A stretch of 46,051 bases of DNA from NCBI RefSeq assembly GCF_009936035.1, contig NZ_QWEO01000019.1, positions 1 to 46,051 on the forward strand, given 5' to 3'. This DNA is from Neglectibacter sp. X58 (GTDB taxonomy: Bacteria; Bacillota; Clostridia; Oscillospirales; Acutalibacteraceae). The position numbers and the translations under genes are program-made. The notes below the pieces were generated by a model. The model was given only the letters and a program-made list of their open reading frames with translations. It ran no database searches and was not told where the DNA came from. The first letter of the stretch is position 1. Each line of letters opens with the position of its first letter. Below, one piece after another: positions 38,643 through 46,051 of this stretch.

Positions 38643-38960
38643 GTGAAGCCGTGGGCAGAAAGGTTCTACAATTCGGACGCATGGCGCGCGTGCCGCGAAG
38701 GGTTCTTGCAATCAAAGGGCTATCTTTGCGAACGATGTTCAACGCCCGACAATCCGATCGTGGCGAAGATCGCACACCACAAGAAATATTTAACGCGGCA
38801 GAATATCGACGATCCGCGGGTTGCGCTTTCGTGGGATAACTTGGAGGCCCTTTGTCAAGATTGCCACAACAAGGAACACCACAGAAGCGGCAGGCCGAAG
38901 CGGTACACCTTCGACGCGAACGGCAATCTTGTATATCCCCCCCATTCGCCGCAGAATTAG
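38643..38960 (+). CDS. HNH endonuclease (packaging-associated)
   Basis: The 105-residue protein carries the HNH zinc-finger nuclease fold: CERCSTPDNPIVAKIAHHKKYLT, then ALSWDNLEALCQDCHNKEHH, with two CxxC pairs and the catalytic His/Asn/His. Genes of this type just before the terminase are needed for cos cleavage in several HK97-type phages. The start is a GTG at 38643 with AAAGGAGG upstream. Confidence 0.88.
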   Translation: MKPWAERFYNSDAWRACREGFLQSKGYLCERCSTPDNPIVAKIAHHKKYLTRQNIDDPRVALSWDNLEALCQDCHNKEHHRSGRPKRYTFDANGNLVYPPHSPQN

Positions 38961-39070
38961 GGAGGGTGGAACACCGAGGGCGGGAGAATAAAAAAACTCC
39001 GCAGGCGCGCGCATAACGGGTGTACGCGGTGGGGGGTGTAGTGGAGGACGGAAGAAAGGGGGCGTTTTTT

Positions 39071-39424
39071 ATGGCGGCAAAGAAGGACTTGACGAAGGAT
39101 CAGCGGATCAAGCGGGAGATCGCGCGGCTTAAAAGGGTTTTCCGTGACTTGGATAAAAACAAGTTGCAGACCGTGGAAAGCCTGATAAAAAACGCCGCGT
39201 TTATGGCCGTTTCGCTGGAAGAGCTACAAGAAATTATCAACGCCGAAGGCTACACCGTCGAATACCAGAACGGCGAAAATCAGAAGGGGACGAAGCAGAG
39301 CGACGCAGTAAAAACCCATATTGCAATGACGAAAAATCATGCTTCGATCATAAAACAGCTAACCGATCTTGTGCCGCCTGAAAAGAAAAAGGAAAGCCGT
39401 TTGCAGGCGTTACGGGACGAATAA
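39071..39424 (+). CDS. terS: Terminase small subunit (P27 family)
   Basis: The 117-residue helical protein recognises phage DNA for packaging. KDQRIKREIARLKRVFRDLDKNKLQTVESLIKNAAFMAVSLEELQEII matches the P27 small-terminase group, followed by a coil and a C-terminal helix with KTHIAMTKNHASIIKQLTDLVP. I chose ATG 39071 (AAAGGGGG upstream). The gap before it (38961-39070) is a candidate cos site. Confidence 0.82.
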   Translation: MAAKKDLTKDQRIKREIARLKRVFRDLDKNKLQTVESLIKNAAFMAVSLEELQEIINAEGYTVEYQNGENQKGTKQSDAVKTHIAMTKNHASIIKQLTDLVPPEKKKESRLQALRDE

Positions 39425-41077
39425 ATGCCGTTTGCAAACTACATTTACGAATATTTTTCGGGCATTCAGACGGGAAAATATACGGTTGGCAAGTGGGTTC
39501 GGCTGATTTATGAAATTGTCATTGCAGGGCTTGAACGAGGGGAATATTTCTTCAACGCGAAGAAGGCAAACAAGGCAATTCGCTTCATAGAGAATTTTTG
39601 TCACCATTGCGAAGGCCGGGACGATCTTTTGAAGCTGGAAGTGTGGCAAAAGGCTTGTGTTTCCGTGATCTTCGGGATCGTGGACGCGGACGGCTTGCGC
39701 GTGTTCCGCGAAGTCTTCATTGTCATAGGCCGGAAGAACGGCAAGACGCTTTTTGCTTCGGCGGTGATCGCGTACATGGCCTATTTAGACGGCGAATATG
39801 GAGCGAAAATATATTGCCTTGCGCCGAAGCTGGAACAAGCAAACATTGTCTATGATAACTTCTTTCAGATGATAAAAAAGGAACCGGAGCTTTCGGAGCT
39901 ATCCAAAAAGCGGCGTTCCGATATTTACATTGAAGAGGCAAACACGGTTATAAAGCCGCTGGCCTTCAACGCGAAGAAATCAGACGGCTTTAACCCGCAT
40001 TTGGTTGTCAATGACGAAGTGGCAAGCTGGCGCGGCGACGGCGGGTTGAAGCAATACGAAGTTATGAAATCCGCGCTTGGCGCGCGGCGGCAACCGTTGA
40101 TCCTGTCAATCAGCACGGCGGGATATGAAAACGACGGGATTTTTGATGAATTGATGAAGCGATCCACGGCCTTCTTGAAGGGCAACAGCAAGGAACGCCG
40201 CCTTTTGCCGTTCCTATACATGATCGACGATGTGGAACGCTGGAACGATATTGAAGAGCTGAAAAAGGCAAACCCGAATATGGGCGTTTCCGTGTCGGAA
40301 GACTTCTTCCGCGAGGAAATAGCGGTTGCGGAAATGTCCGCAAGCAAAAAGGCCGAATTCCTGACGAAGTATTGCAACATCAAGCAGAATTCTTCTATTG
40401 CATGGCTTGACGCGCACGTTGTAGAAGGTTCGGCGGCAGAAATCACGCTTGCAGACTTCCGGAAAACCTATGCCGTGGGTGGCATTGACCTTTCGCAAAC
40501 AACGGACTTGACGGCGGCAACGGTGATCGTGGAGCGGGGCGGGAAGCTGTATGCGTTTACACAGTTCTTCATGCCCGCAAACCGCGTCGAGCGGGCAACG
40601 GCAATCGACGGCGTGCCGTATGCCCTTTTTGTGCAGAAGGGTATTATAACGCTTTCCGGCGAAAATTACGTTGACTATAAGGACGTGTATAATTGGTTCG
40701 TCATGCTGAAAGAAAAATACGAAATATACGTGCTTAAAGTGGGCTATGACCGATACAGCGCGCAATACCTTGTTGACGATATGCGCGCCTATGGCTTCCA
40801 CATGGACGATGTTTTTCAGGGTGAAAACCTTGCGGGCGTGATCCGCGAATTTGAAGGGATTTTGCTTGATGGCAATTTCAAGATCGCGGATAACAGCTTG
40901 CTAAAGGCGCATTTCCTGAATGTGGCCTTAAAGCACAACATGGAAACGCGGAAATTCCGTCCGGTTAAAATCGAACAGCGGGCGCGCATTGACGGCTTTG
41001 TGTCGGTGATCGACGCAATGACCGTCCGGCAGAAATACTATAACGAAATCGGCATAATGCTAAAAAATGCGGGGTGA
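39425..41077 (+). CDS. terL: Terminase large subunit
   Basis: The 550-residue packaging motor has an N-terminal ATPase: Walker A GRKNGKT (102-108), Walker B LVVNDE (about 193-198) and the coupling motif region SISTAGYEN. The C-terminal RNase H-like nuclease begins at VGGIDLSQTTDLTA and contains KVGYDRYS and later acidic residues. Length and order fit HK97-type TerL. The ATG follows directly after the terS stop codon. Confidence 0.95.
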   Translation: MPFANYIYEYFSGIQTGKYTVGKWVRLIYEIVIAGLERGEYFFNAKKANKAIRFIENFCHHCEGRDDLLKLEVWQKACVSVIFGIVDADGLRVFREVFIVIGRKNGKTLFASAVIAYMAYLDGEYGAKIYCLAPKLEQANIVYDNFFQMIKKEPELSELSKKRRSDIYIEEANTVIKPLAFNAKKSDGFNPHLVVNDEVASWRGDGGLKQYEVMKSALGARRQPLILSISTAGYENDGIFDELMKRSTAFLKGNSKERRLLPFLYMIDDVERWNDIEELKKANPNMGVSVSEDFFREEIAVAEMSASKKAEFLTKYCNIKQNSSIAWLDAHVVEGSAAEITLADFRKTYAVGGIDLSQTTDLTAATVIVERGGKLYAFTQFFMPANRVERATAIDGVPYALFVQKGIITLSGENYVDYKDVYNWFVMLKEKYEIYVLKVGYDRYSAQYLVDDMRAYGFHMDDVFQGENLAGVIREFEGILLDGNFKIADNSLLKAHFLNVALKHNMETRKFRPVKIEQRARIDGFVSVIDAMTVRQKYYNEIGIMLKNAG

Positions 41078-41085
41078 TTTGTCAA

Positions 41086-42321
41086 ATGGGAGTGTTTGAA
41101 ACTATTTTCCGGAGGCCGAAAAGCGATCTTGTGCCAACAGGCTATTTCAAAATGCTGAACGGGTACACGCCCGTTTTCACGAACGCGCCGGAAAGCGTCT
41201 ACGAAATGGAGATCACGCGGGCGGCTATTCATTCGTTCGCGTCCTTTTGCAGTAAATTGAAGCCGGAAATATCGGGGAGCGCGAAGAAGCACCTTGAACG
41301 CACGTTGCAGTTTAAGCCTAACCCGTTTCAGGACACAACGAAGTTTATTTACCGCGTGGCGACGATCCTTGCGGTGAACAACACCGCCTTCATTGTGCCA
41401 ATAGAAGACGAATTCGGCGGCCTTGTGGGGTATTATCCCCTATTGCCGCAGAATTGCGAAGTGTTAGACGTGGGCGGCGTGCCGTACTTGCGCTATACGT
41501 TTTCAAACGGACAGCGGGCGGCGATCGAGTTTGACCGCGTGGGCGTGCTGACGCAATTTCAATATTCCGATGATTTTTTTGGAGAAACGAACGCGGCCTT
41601 GCGCCCCACAATGCAGTTGATCCACACACAAAATCAGGGGATCATAAACGGCGTGAAGAATTCGGCTTCTATTCGCTTTCTGGCGAAAATTGCGAATATG
41701 CTTGCGCCGGAAGACATAGCGAAGGAGCGCAAACGCTTCACCGAAGACAACCTTTCCGCGGACAATCAAAGCGGCATGATTATCTACGATCAGAAATTTG
41801 CAGACGTGAAACAGGTTGATAGCAAGCCCTTCACGGTGAACGCCCTTCAAATGCAACAGATCAACGAAAACGTGTTTAACTACTTCGGGACTTGTCTTGA
41901 AATCCTGCAAAACAGGTATACCGAAGACCAATGGAACGCGTACTATGAAGGCAAAATTGAGCCGTTCGCCCTGCAACTTTCCCTTGTCATGTCGAATATG
42001 ACCTTTACGCCGCGGGAGATTGCCCATGGCAACGCAATCACGTTCACGGCGAACAGGCTTCAATACGCAAGCAATCAAACGAAGCTGAATATTTCCACAC
42101 AGCTTTTTGACCGCGGGTTGCTGAACCGAAACGGCGTTATGGACATTTGGAACATGGCGCACGTAGAGGGCGGCGAAAAATACTATATCCGCAAAGAGTA
42201 CACAGAAATTTCACAGCTTGGAAAGGAGGGAGCCACAAGTGCCGATAGTGAAGGATCGGGAATACCGACAGATGGCGTTACCGCTGGCGACGGCGGCGAC
42301 GGGGACGGCGAAGAGGTTTGA
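41086..42321 (+). CDS. Portal protein
   Basis: The 411-residue protein is the dodecameric portal of the HK97 family. It has ITRAAIHSFASFCSKLKPEI near the N-terminus, the long central helices NGVKNSASIRFLAKIAN and a C-terminal acidic Gly-rich tail. I chose ATG 41086 with GGGGTGA upstream; a GTG at 41074 overlapping the terL stop is also possible. It overlaps the protease gene by 83 bases. Confidence 0.92.
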   Translation: MGVFETIFRRPKSDLVPTGYFKMLNGYTPVFTNAPESVYEMEITRAAIHSFASFCSKLKPEISGSAKKHLERTLQFKPNPFQDTTKFIYRVATILAVNNTAFIVPIEDEFGGLVGYYPLLPQNCEVLDVGGVPYLRYTFSNGQRAAIEFDRVGVLTQFQYSDDFFGETNAALRPTMQLIHTQNQGIINGVKNSASIRFLAKIANMLAPEDIAKERKRFTEDNLSADNQSGMIIYDQKFADVKQVDSKPFTVNALQMQQINENVFNYFGTCLEILQNRYTEDQWNAYYEGKIEPFALQLSLVMSNMTFTPREIAHGNAITFTANRLQYASNQTKLNISTQLFDRGLLNRNGVMDIWNMAHVEGGEKYYIRKEYTEISQLGKEGATSADSEGSGIPTDGVTAGDGGDGDGEEV

Positions 42322-42859
42322 CACGGATTTTTACGTTGAAGGCTTTGCCACAACCTTTGACACGCCGTATTTGCTGTATGAATACGACGGGGTGCAATAT
42401 TTTGAAGTGGTAGACCGGAACGCCCTTGCGGGCGCGGATTTGTCCGACGTGATTATGCAGTACGATCACGCGGGCATGGTGTACGCACGAAACAAGATGG
42501 CAAAAAGCAAGCCGCCTTCCCTGCTGGTTGAACCGCAGGAAAGCGGCCTTTTTATTGCCGCAAATTTGGGCCTTACCGAAGAGGCCCGGAAACTTTACAG
42601 CACGATCGACGCGGGGTTGATTTATAAAATGTCGTGGGCGTTCAGGGTTGCGGAAGACGCATACAACAAAGACACGCACACGCGAACAATCTTGCGGATC
42701 AAGAAGGTTTACGACGTTTCCGCGGTATCTTATCCCGCAAACGTCGATACCGATATTGCCGCGCGTTCCTACTTCGACGGAGTGATCGAAGCAGAGAGGC
42801 GGGAGGCGTTAGCGCGGCAGGCACAGCTATTGAAACTAAAAATTTTATTGGAGGTATGA
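42239..42859 (+). CDS. Prohead protease (HK97 family, U35)
   Basis: The 206-residue serine protease matures the procapsid. VEGFATTFDTPYLLYEYDGVQYFEVVDRNAL is the family's N-terminal block, VIMQYDHAGMVYARN holds the catalytic His, and MSWAFRV contains the catalytic Ser. A charged C-terminal helix follows. The best start is a GTG at 42239, which has GGAGG 9 bases upstream and lies inside the portal gene. Confidence 0.9.
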   Translation: MPIVKDREYRQMALPLATAATGTAKRFDTDFYVEGFATTFDTPYLLYEYDGVQYFEVVDRNALAGADLSDVIMQYDHAGMVYARNKMAKSKPPSLLVEPQESGLFIAANLGLTEEARKLYSTIDAGLIYKMSWAFRVAEDAYNKDTHTRTILRIKKVYDVSAVSYPANVDTDIAARSYFDGVIEAERREALARQAQLLKLKILLEV

Positions 42860-42863
42860 CAAC

Positions 42864-44090
42864 ATGAGATTGCAGGAAATCGAAGCCCGCCTTGCGGCGA
42901 TCAAGAAGGAGATCGAAGAGAGGGGCGCGGAGCTGACCGCGGAGCAGTTGGCCGCGTTCACGAAGGAGGTTGACGATCTAAAAACCGAGAGGGCGGGCCT
43001 GCTGGCCGCCGCCGAACAGCGTTCTTCCCTTCTGGCTTCCATTGCGGAAGGCACAAGCGGCGGCGCGGTGGTTCGTTCCTTCCCTTCCCCCGCCGCCCCT
43101 GCTGGCGGTGAACAGCGCGGGGAAGCTGACCCGCTGGACAGTATGGAATACCGCCGCGCGTTCATGGACTACGCTTTGCGCGGCACGCCCATTCCGGCAG
43201 AGTTCCGCGCAAACGCCGTTTCTACAACCGCGGACAACGGCGCGGTAATCCCCACAACGATCTTGAACAAGATCATTGAGAAAATGGAAGCCGTGGGCAT
43301 GATCCTTCCGCTGGTGACGCGCACGGCCTACAAGGGCGGCGTTTCTATCCCGACTTCCAGCGCGAAGCCTGTTGCGACGTGGGTTGCAGAGGGCGCGGGG
43401 AGCGACAAGCAGAAGAAGGCCACGGGAAGCATTACCTTTGCTTACCACAAGTTGCGGTGCGCCGTGGCCGTGTCGCTGGAAGTGGACGTTATGGCCTTGT
43501 CCGCGTTTGAAGCGACGCTTACCAATAACGTTGTGGAGGCTATGACGAAGGCCACGGAACAGGCCATTGTTTCCGGCGATGGGAGCGGGAAGCCGAAGGG
43601 CATTCTTTCCGAAACCGCCCCCGAAGGGCAGGCGTTGACTTCCAGCGCGCCCGCGTATGCTGACCTTGTGGCCGCCGAAGGCGCGTTGCCGCAGGCATAC
43701 GAAAACGGCGCGGTGTGGTGCATGAGCAAAAAAACCTTCATGCAGTACGCGGGCATGGTGGACGAAGTGGGACAGCCGATCGGCAAGACCAACTACGGGA
43801 TCGCGGGCAGGCCGGAAAGAATGCTGTTGGGCCGCCCCGTGGTGTGTTGCGATTATGTGCCGTCCTTCACTTCCGGCATGGACGCGGGAACCGTGTTCGC
43901 GTTCCTCTTCAACTTCAAGGACTACGTGTTGAACACCAACTACACTATGACCGTGAAGAAGTATGAGGATAACGAAACCGACGATCAGGTAACAAAGGCG
44001 ATTATGCTTGTTGACGGCAAGGTTGTTGACAAGAATTCCCTTGTTACCATTGCGTCCGGCGCGGCTTCTGGCGGCGGTGGTGGGCAGTAA
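42864..44090 (+). CDS. Major capsid protein (HK97 fold)
   Basis: The 408-residue capsid protein starts with a coiled-coil scaffolding-like delta domain (LQEIEARLAAIKKEIEERGAEL...LLAAAEQR, about 1-60) that the protease should remove. After DPLDSMEYRRAFMDYALRG the HK97 core begins (ANAVSTTADNGAVIPTTILNKIIEKM, then GSDKQKKATGSITFAYHKLRCAVAVSLE). A Gly-rich tail ends the protein. It starts 4 bases after the protease gene. Confidence 0.95.
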   Translation: MRLQEIEARLAAIKKEIEERGAELTAEQLAAFTKEVDDLKTERAGLLAAAEQRSSLLASIAEGTSGGAVVRSFPSPAAPAGGEQRGEADPLDSMEYRRAFMDYALRGTPIPAEFRANAVSTTADNGAVIPTTILNKIIEKMEAVGMILPLVTRTAYKGGVSIPTSSAKPVATWVAEGAGSDKQKKATGSITFAYHKLRCAVAVSLEVDVMALSAFEATLTNNVVEAMTKATEQAIVSGDGSGKPKGILSETAPEGQALTSSAPAYADLVAAEGALPQAYENGAVWCMSKKTFMQYAGMVDEVGQPIGKTNYGIAGRPERMLLGRPVVCCDYVPSFTSGMDAGTVFAFLFNFKDYVLNTNYTMTVKKYEDNETDDQVTKAIMLVDGKVVDKNSLVTIASGAASGGGGGQ

Positions 44091-44114
44091 TGACGCGGAA
44101 GGGGTGAACGGGCA

Positions 44115-44414
44115 ATGCTGGACAAGGTGAAGGCCGCCTTGCGTGTGAAAACAACCGCCTTCGACGATGAAGTGCAAGGGCTGATTGACGCTTGCAAGGC
44201 CGATTTGCGCCTTGTCGGTGTGAACGTTCCAGAGGATCAGCCGCCCGCCGAAGGTGAACCGCCTTCGGCGGGTGATCCTCTTATCACGCGGGCGATTATC
44301 CTATACGCAAAGGCAAACTTCGGGTATAGCGACGATAGCGAGAAATACCGCGCCGCCTATGATTACTTGAAGTGTTCTTTGAGTTTAGCGGGGGGTTATC
44401 ATGCGGTGGATTGA
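44115..44414 (+). CDS. Head-tail connector (gp6-like)
   Basis: The 99-residue helical protein fits the HK97 gp6-like adaptor group: MLDKVKAALRVKTTAFDDEVQGLIDACKADLRLVG, then LITRAIILYAKANFGYSDDSEKYRAAYDYLK. It forms a ring below the portal. A Pro/Glu linker splits the two helical blocks. It overlaps the next gene by 14 bases. Confidence 0.85.
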   Translation: MLDKVKAALRVKTTAFDDEVQGLIDACKADLRLVGVNVPEDQPPAEGEPPSAGDPLITRAIILYAKANFGYSDDSEKYRAAYDYLKCSLSLAGGYHAVD

Positions 44415-44787
44415 TGAAATTACCTTGATCAACCTGGAAGCCCCCGAAGAGCGGGTGAACGCAAACGGCTTCCCGAATGAACCGAAGGAAACGCGCACGG
44501 TGCTTTTCGGCAACAAGAAATCCGTGGGCTTTTCGGAGTTCTACAAAGCCGCGGTTGCGGGTTACGCCGCGGAATTGAAGGTTGACGTATACACGGAAGA
44601 GTACGGCGGGCAAAAGCTGGCCGAAGTGGACGGCGTGCGATACCGGATATTGCGGACATACCGCGATCCGAAGAACACGGACATAACGGAATTGACGCTT
44701 TCCGATCTTCCGGAAGTGCAGGAAGACCAGGGCGAAGAGCCGGACGGCGGCGAACAGGAAGGAGGCGGGGACGGTGGCGCGGTTTGA
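44401..44787 (+). CDS. Head closure / head-tail adaptor protein
   Basis: The 128-residue protein resembles the SPP1 gp16-type head-completion family. ETRTVLFGNKKSVGFSEFYKAAVAGYAAELKVDVYTEEYGGQKLAEVDGVRYRILRTYRD is a beta-barrel pattern. A long acidic Gly-rich tail is unusual for the family and may be disordered. It overlaps both neighbours. Confidence 0.8.
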   Translation: MRWIDEITLINLEAPEERVNANGFPNEPKETRTVLFGNKKSVGFSEFYKAAVAGYAAELKVDVYTEEYGGQKLAEVDGVRYRILRTYRDPKNTDITELTLSDLPEVQEDQGEEPDGGEQEGGGDGGAV

Positions 44788-45193
44788 AGTAAACGGCATT
44801 GAAGGCTTCGAGGATAAAATCTTGAAGCGGGAGGCCGCGGCAACGGCGGCAGTTCCCGCTATGCTGAAAGCTGGCGCGGCGGTGCTGGTAGACGCACAGC
44901 AAGCGGAAATCCGCAGCACCTTTCACAGCGGCAGAGTAACAGGCGATCTTGCAAGCTCTATCAAAGCAACGTCCGTCAAGAAGAAGGACAGCACGCAATA
45001 CGTGGAGGTATACCCGCAGGGGACAAACCGCCGCGGGGAGCGTAACGCCACGGTGGGATTTGTCCACCAATACGGGCGATCCAATATGCCCGCGCGTCCG
45101 TGGTTCACAAGCGCGAATGAGAAGGCCGCGGGAGAGGTACAAGAGGCAATGCGGCAGGAATGGGACAAACAGCAAGGAGGCGGGGCCGAATGA
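44774..45193 (+). CDS. HK97 gp10-like tail component
   Basis: The 139-residue protein matches the HK97-gp10 family: an N-terminal helix with AAVPAMLKAGAAVLVDAQQAEIR, GRVTGDLASSIKATSVKKKD, and the C-terminal VHQYGRSNMPARPWFTSANEKAAGE. It acts at the head-tail interface. The GTG start at 44774 lies inside the preceding gene after GGAGGCGGGG. Confidence 0.88.
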   Translation: MARFEVNGIEGFEDKILKREAAATAAVPAMLKAGAAVLVDAQQAEIRSTFHSGRVTGDLASSIKATSVKKKDSTQYVEVYPQGTNRRGERNATVGFVHQYGRSNMPARPWFTSANEKAAGEVQEAMRQEWDKQQGGGAE

Positions 45194-45534
45194 TTGACAC
45201 CGTGGACGCGCTGGTAAAATCCACGCTTGCCGCCCTTTGCCCGAATGTGGCGCGCCTGCTATACCGCGGGAAGGCTGGCACGTTCTTCACGTATCAGCTT
45301 GTTTTATCGCAGGACAGGGACGCGGCAGAAGACGAAATGCAGGGGACGGAATATATTTACCGCGTTGACCTTTATTCAAAGCGGGATTATATAGCCTTGT
45401 TGCGCCGGACAAAGCGGGCATTGAAGGCCGCGGGCTTCTATGGGATCGTGATTGATCCGGAAACCTACGAAACGGACACAGGTTTTTACCACGTTCCCAT
45501 TGAATGCAGATACTACGAAAAAACGGAGGTATAA
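45190..45534 (+). CDS. Tail completion / neck protein (gp11-like)
   Basis: The 114-residue protein has the alternating beta/alpha pattern of tail-terminator proteins: TFFTYQLVLSQDRDAAEDEMQGTEYIYRVDLYSKRDYIALLRRTKRAL, then GFYHVPIECRYYE. It caps the tail tube. The ATG overlaps the previous stop (ATGA). Confidence 0.8.
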   Translation: MIDTVDALVKSTLAALCPNVARLLYRGKAGTFFTYQLVLSQDRDAAEDEMQGTEYIYRVDLYSKRDYIALLRRTKRALKAAGFYGIVIDPETYETDTGFYHVPIECRYYEKTEV

Positions 45535-45539
45535 AAACT

Positions 45540-46051
45540 ATGGCAACTATTGGTTTGCGCGATCTTTACCGTGCGCCGATCACGGTTGACGAAAGCGGCA
45601 AGGAAACATACGGAACGCCCGTGCGCATGGCGAAGGCTATTAGCGCGGAAATGTCCGTAGAGGTAGCCGAAGCGATCCTTTACGCCGACGATGGCGCGGA
45701 CGAAGTGGTAAAGGAGTTTGTTTCCGGCGAATTGAAGTTGAACGTGAACGACCTTATGCCCGCCGATCTTGCCGCCCTGCTGGGGCAGACGCAGGACGCG
45801 GACGGCGTGGTATACGCCGGGGAGGAAGACGATCCCCCGTATATGGCTATCGGCTTCCGCGCGAAGAAGGCAAATGGAATGTATAAGTTCATTTGGCTTT
45901 ACAAGGTGAAATTCGCTATTCCGTCCGAGAAGTACCAGACCAAAGCGGACGGGATCGAATTTGTCACGCCGGAGATCACGGGGCAGTTTATCAAACGCCC
46001 GGATGGGCGGTGGAAGGCTGAACACGTGGCCGTTCCCACGGAAGCGGCGGC
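45540..46051 (+). CDS. Major tail (tube) protein, cut by the window edge
   Basis: About 170 codons remain open to the last base. ATIGLRDLYRAPITVDESGKETYGTPVRMAKAISAEM, then ILYADDGADEVVKEFVSGELKLNVNDLMPADLAALLG match the phage tail-tube family of phi13-like siphoviruses. The ATG at 45540 follows AACGGAGG. The C-terminus, which can hold Ig-like domains, lies outside. Confidence 0.85.
   Translation, partial: MATIGLRDLYRAPITVDESGKETYGTPVRMAKAISAEMSVEVAEAILYADDGADEVVKEFVSGELKLNVNDLMPADLAALLGQTQDADGVVYAGEEDDPPYMAIGFRAKKANGMYKFIWLYKVKFAIPSEKYQTKADGIEFVTPEITGQFIKRPDGRWKAEHVAVPTEAA

Larger units (their letters stand above)
27300..46051 (+). mobile_element. Prophage, HK97-type siphovirus-like (left part)
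   Basis: From about 27300 all genes run on the + strand, overlap tightly and use TTG, GAA and GCG codons unlike the host genes to the left. The order is early and anti-defence genes, HUH replication initiator, VRR-NUC, late regulator, HNH, terminases, portal, prohead protease, capsid, connectors and tail tube. This is the standard head module of cos-type tailed phages. The left end lies between 27260 and about 27400. Integrase, repressor, tail fibre and most lysis genes are not in the window. Confidence 0.92.

Noticed and set aside
42978-44177. A 399-codon minus-strand frame opposite the capsid gene
   Set aside because: No domain is recognisable. The + strand encodes an HK97 capsid protein with conserved motifs.
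1-46051. CRISPR arrays
   Set aside because: No series of identical short repeats with unique spacers and no cas genes were seen. The 11-bp repeats at 38489 are promoter-linked.

Overview
The window looks like a GC-rich, anaerobic, spore-forming member of the Clostridia, probably Oscillospiraceae or a relative. The grounds are an alpha/beta-type small acid-soluble spore protein, a complete Rnf complex in the clostridial order C-D-G-E-A-B, a MurT/GatD-type gene pair, and consensus sigma-A promoters with strong Shine-Dalgarno sites. The genus assignment is inference. Host genes prefer CTG, GAG and CCC codons. From about 27,300 onward TTG, GAA and GCG codons dominate, which marks a prophage.

Bases 1-3,600 are mobile-element debris. 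In order they hold a mobile-element surface protein whose 5' end has been replaced, a sortase that loses its catalytic Cys region by running into an antisense ParB fragment, a nitroreductase 3' fragment, an AT-rich fragment of unknown origin, and an IS200-type tnpA with two frameshifts. A tRNA-Arg(CCG) and an XRE-type regulator follow.

Bases 4,460-27,260 are core host genes. A murT homologue is coupled to a gatD homologue that lacks both catalytic residues, followed by a sugar-phosphate isomerase-like gene. The rnfCDGEAB operon is divergent from a marR/flavin-reductase pair. A c-di-GMP module has a REC-GGDEF cyclase and a PilZ effector. The polyamine ABC operon is potA-potB-(methyltransferase)-potC-(pepC)-potD. 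Then come an alpha/beta hydrolase, the spore protein gene, a class B penicillin-binding protein, a two-gene split TSUP permease and rpsT. Two families of short palindromic repeats are scattered here, two copies each: about 100 bp (4,467 and 16,185) and about 162 bp (22,659 and 26,771). The second family shows compensatory base changes.

Bases 27,300-46,051 are the left part of a tailed (HK97-type siphovirus-like) prophage, all genes on the + strand. Many small overlapping early genes come first: HTH, PAPS-reductase-like, cell-wall hydrolase, Dam-like methylase, MazG-like, SprT-like, Lar-like and several Cys-rich miniproteins. A repeat-rich intergenic region and a HUH rolling-circle replication protein follow, then VRR-NUC and an ArpU/RinA-like regulator. 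A late promoter with four 11-bp-phased repeats and an immediate terminator leads to HNH, terminase, portal, protease, capsid, head-tail connectors and the start of the tail-tube gene, which the window edge cuts. No integrase or repressor is visible, so the lysogeny genes probably lie beyond the right edge.
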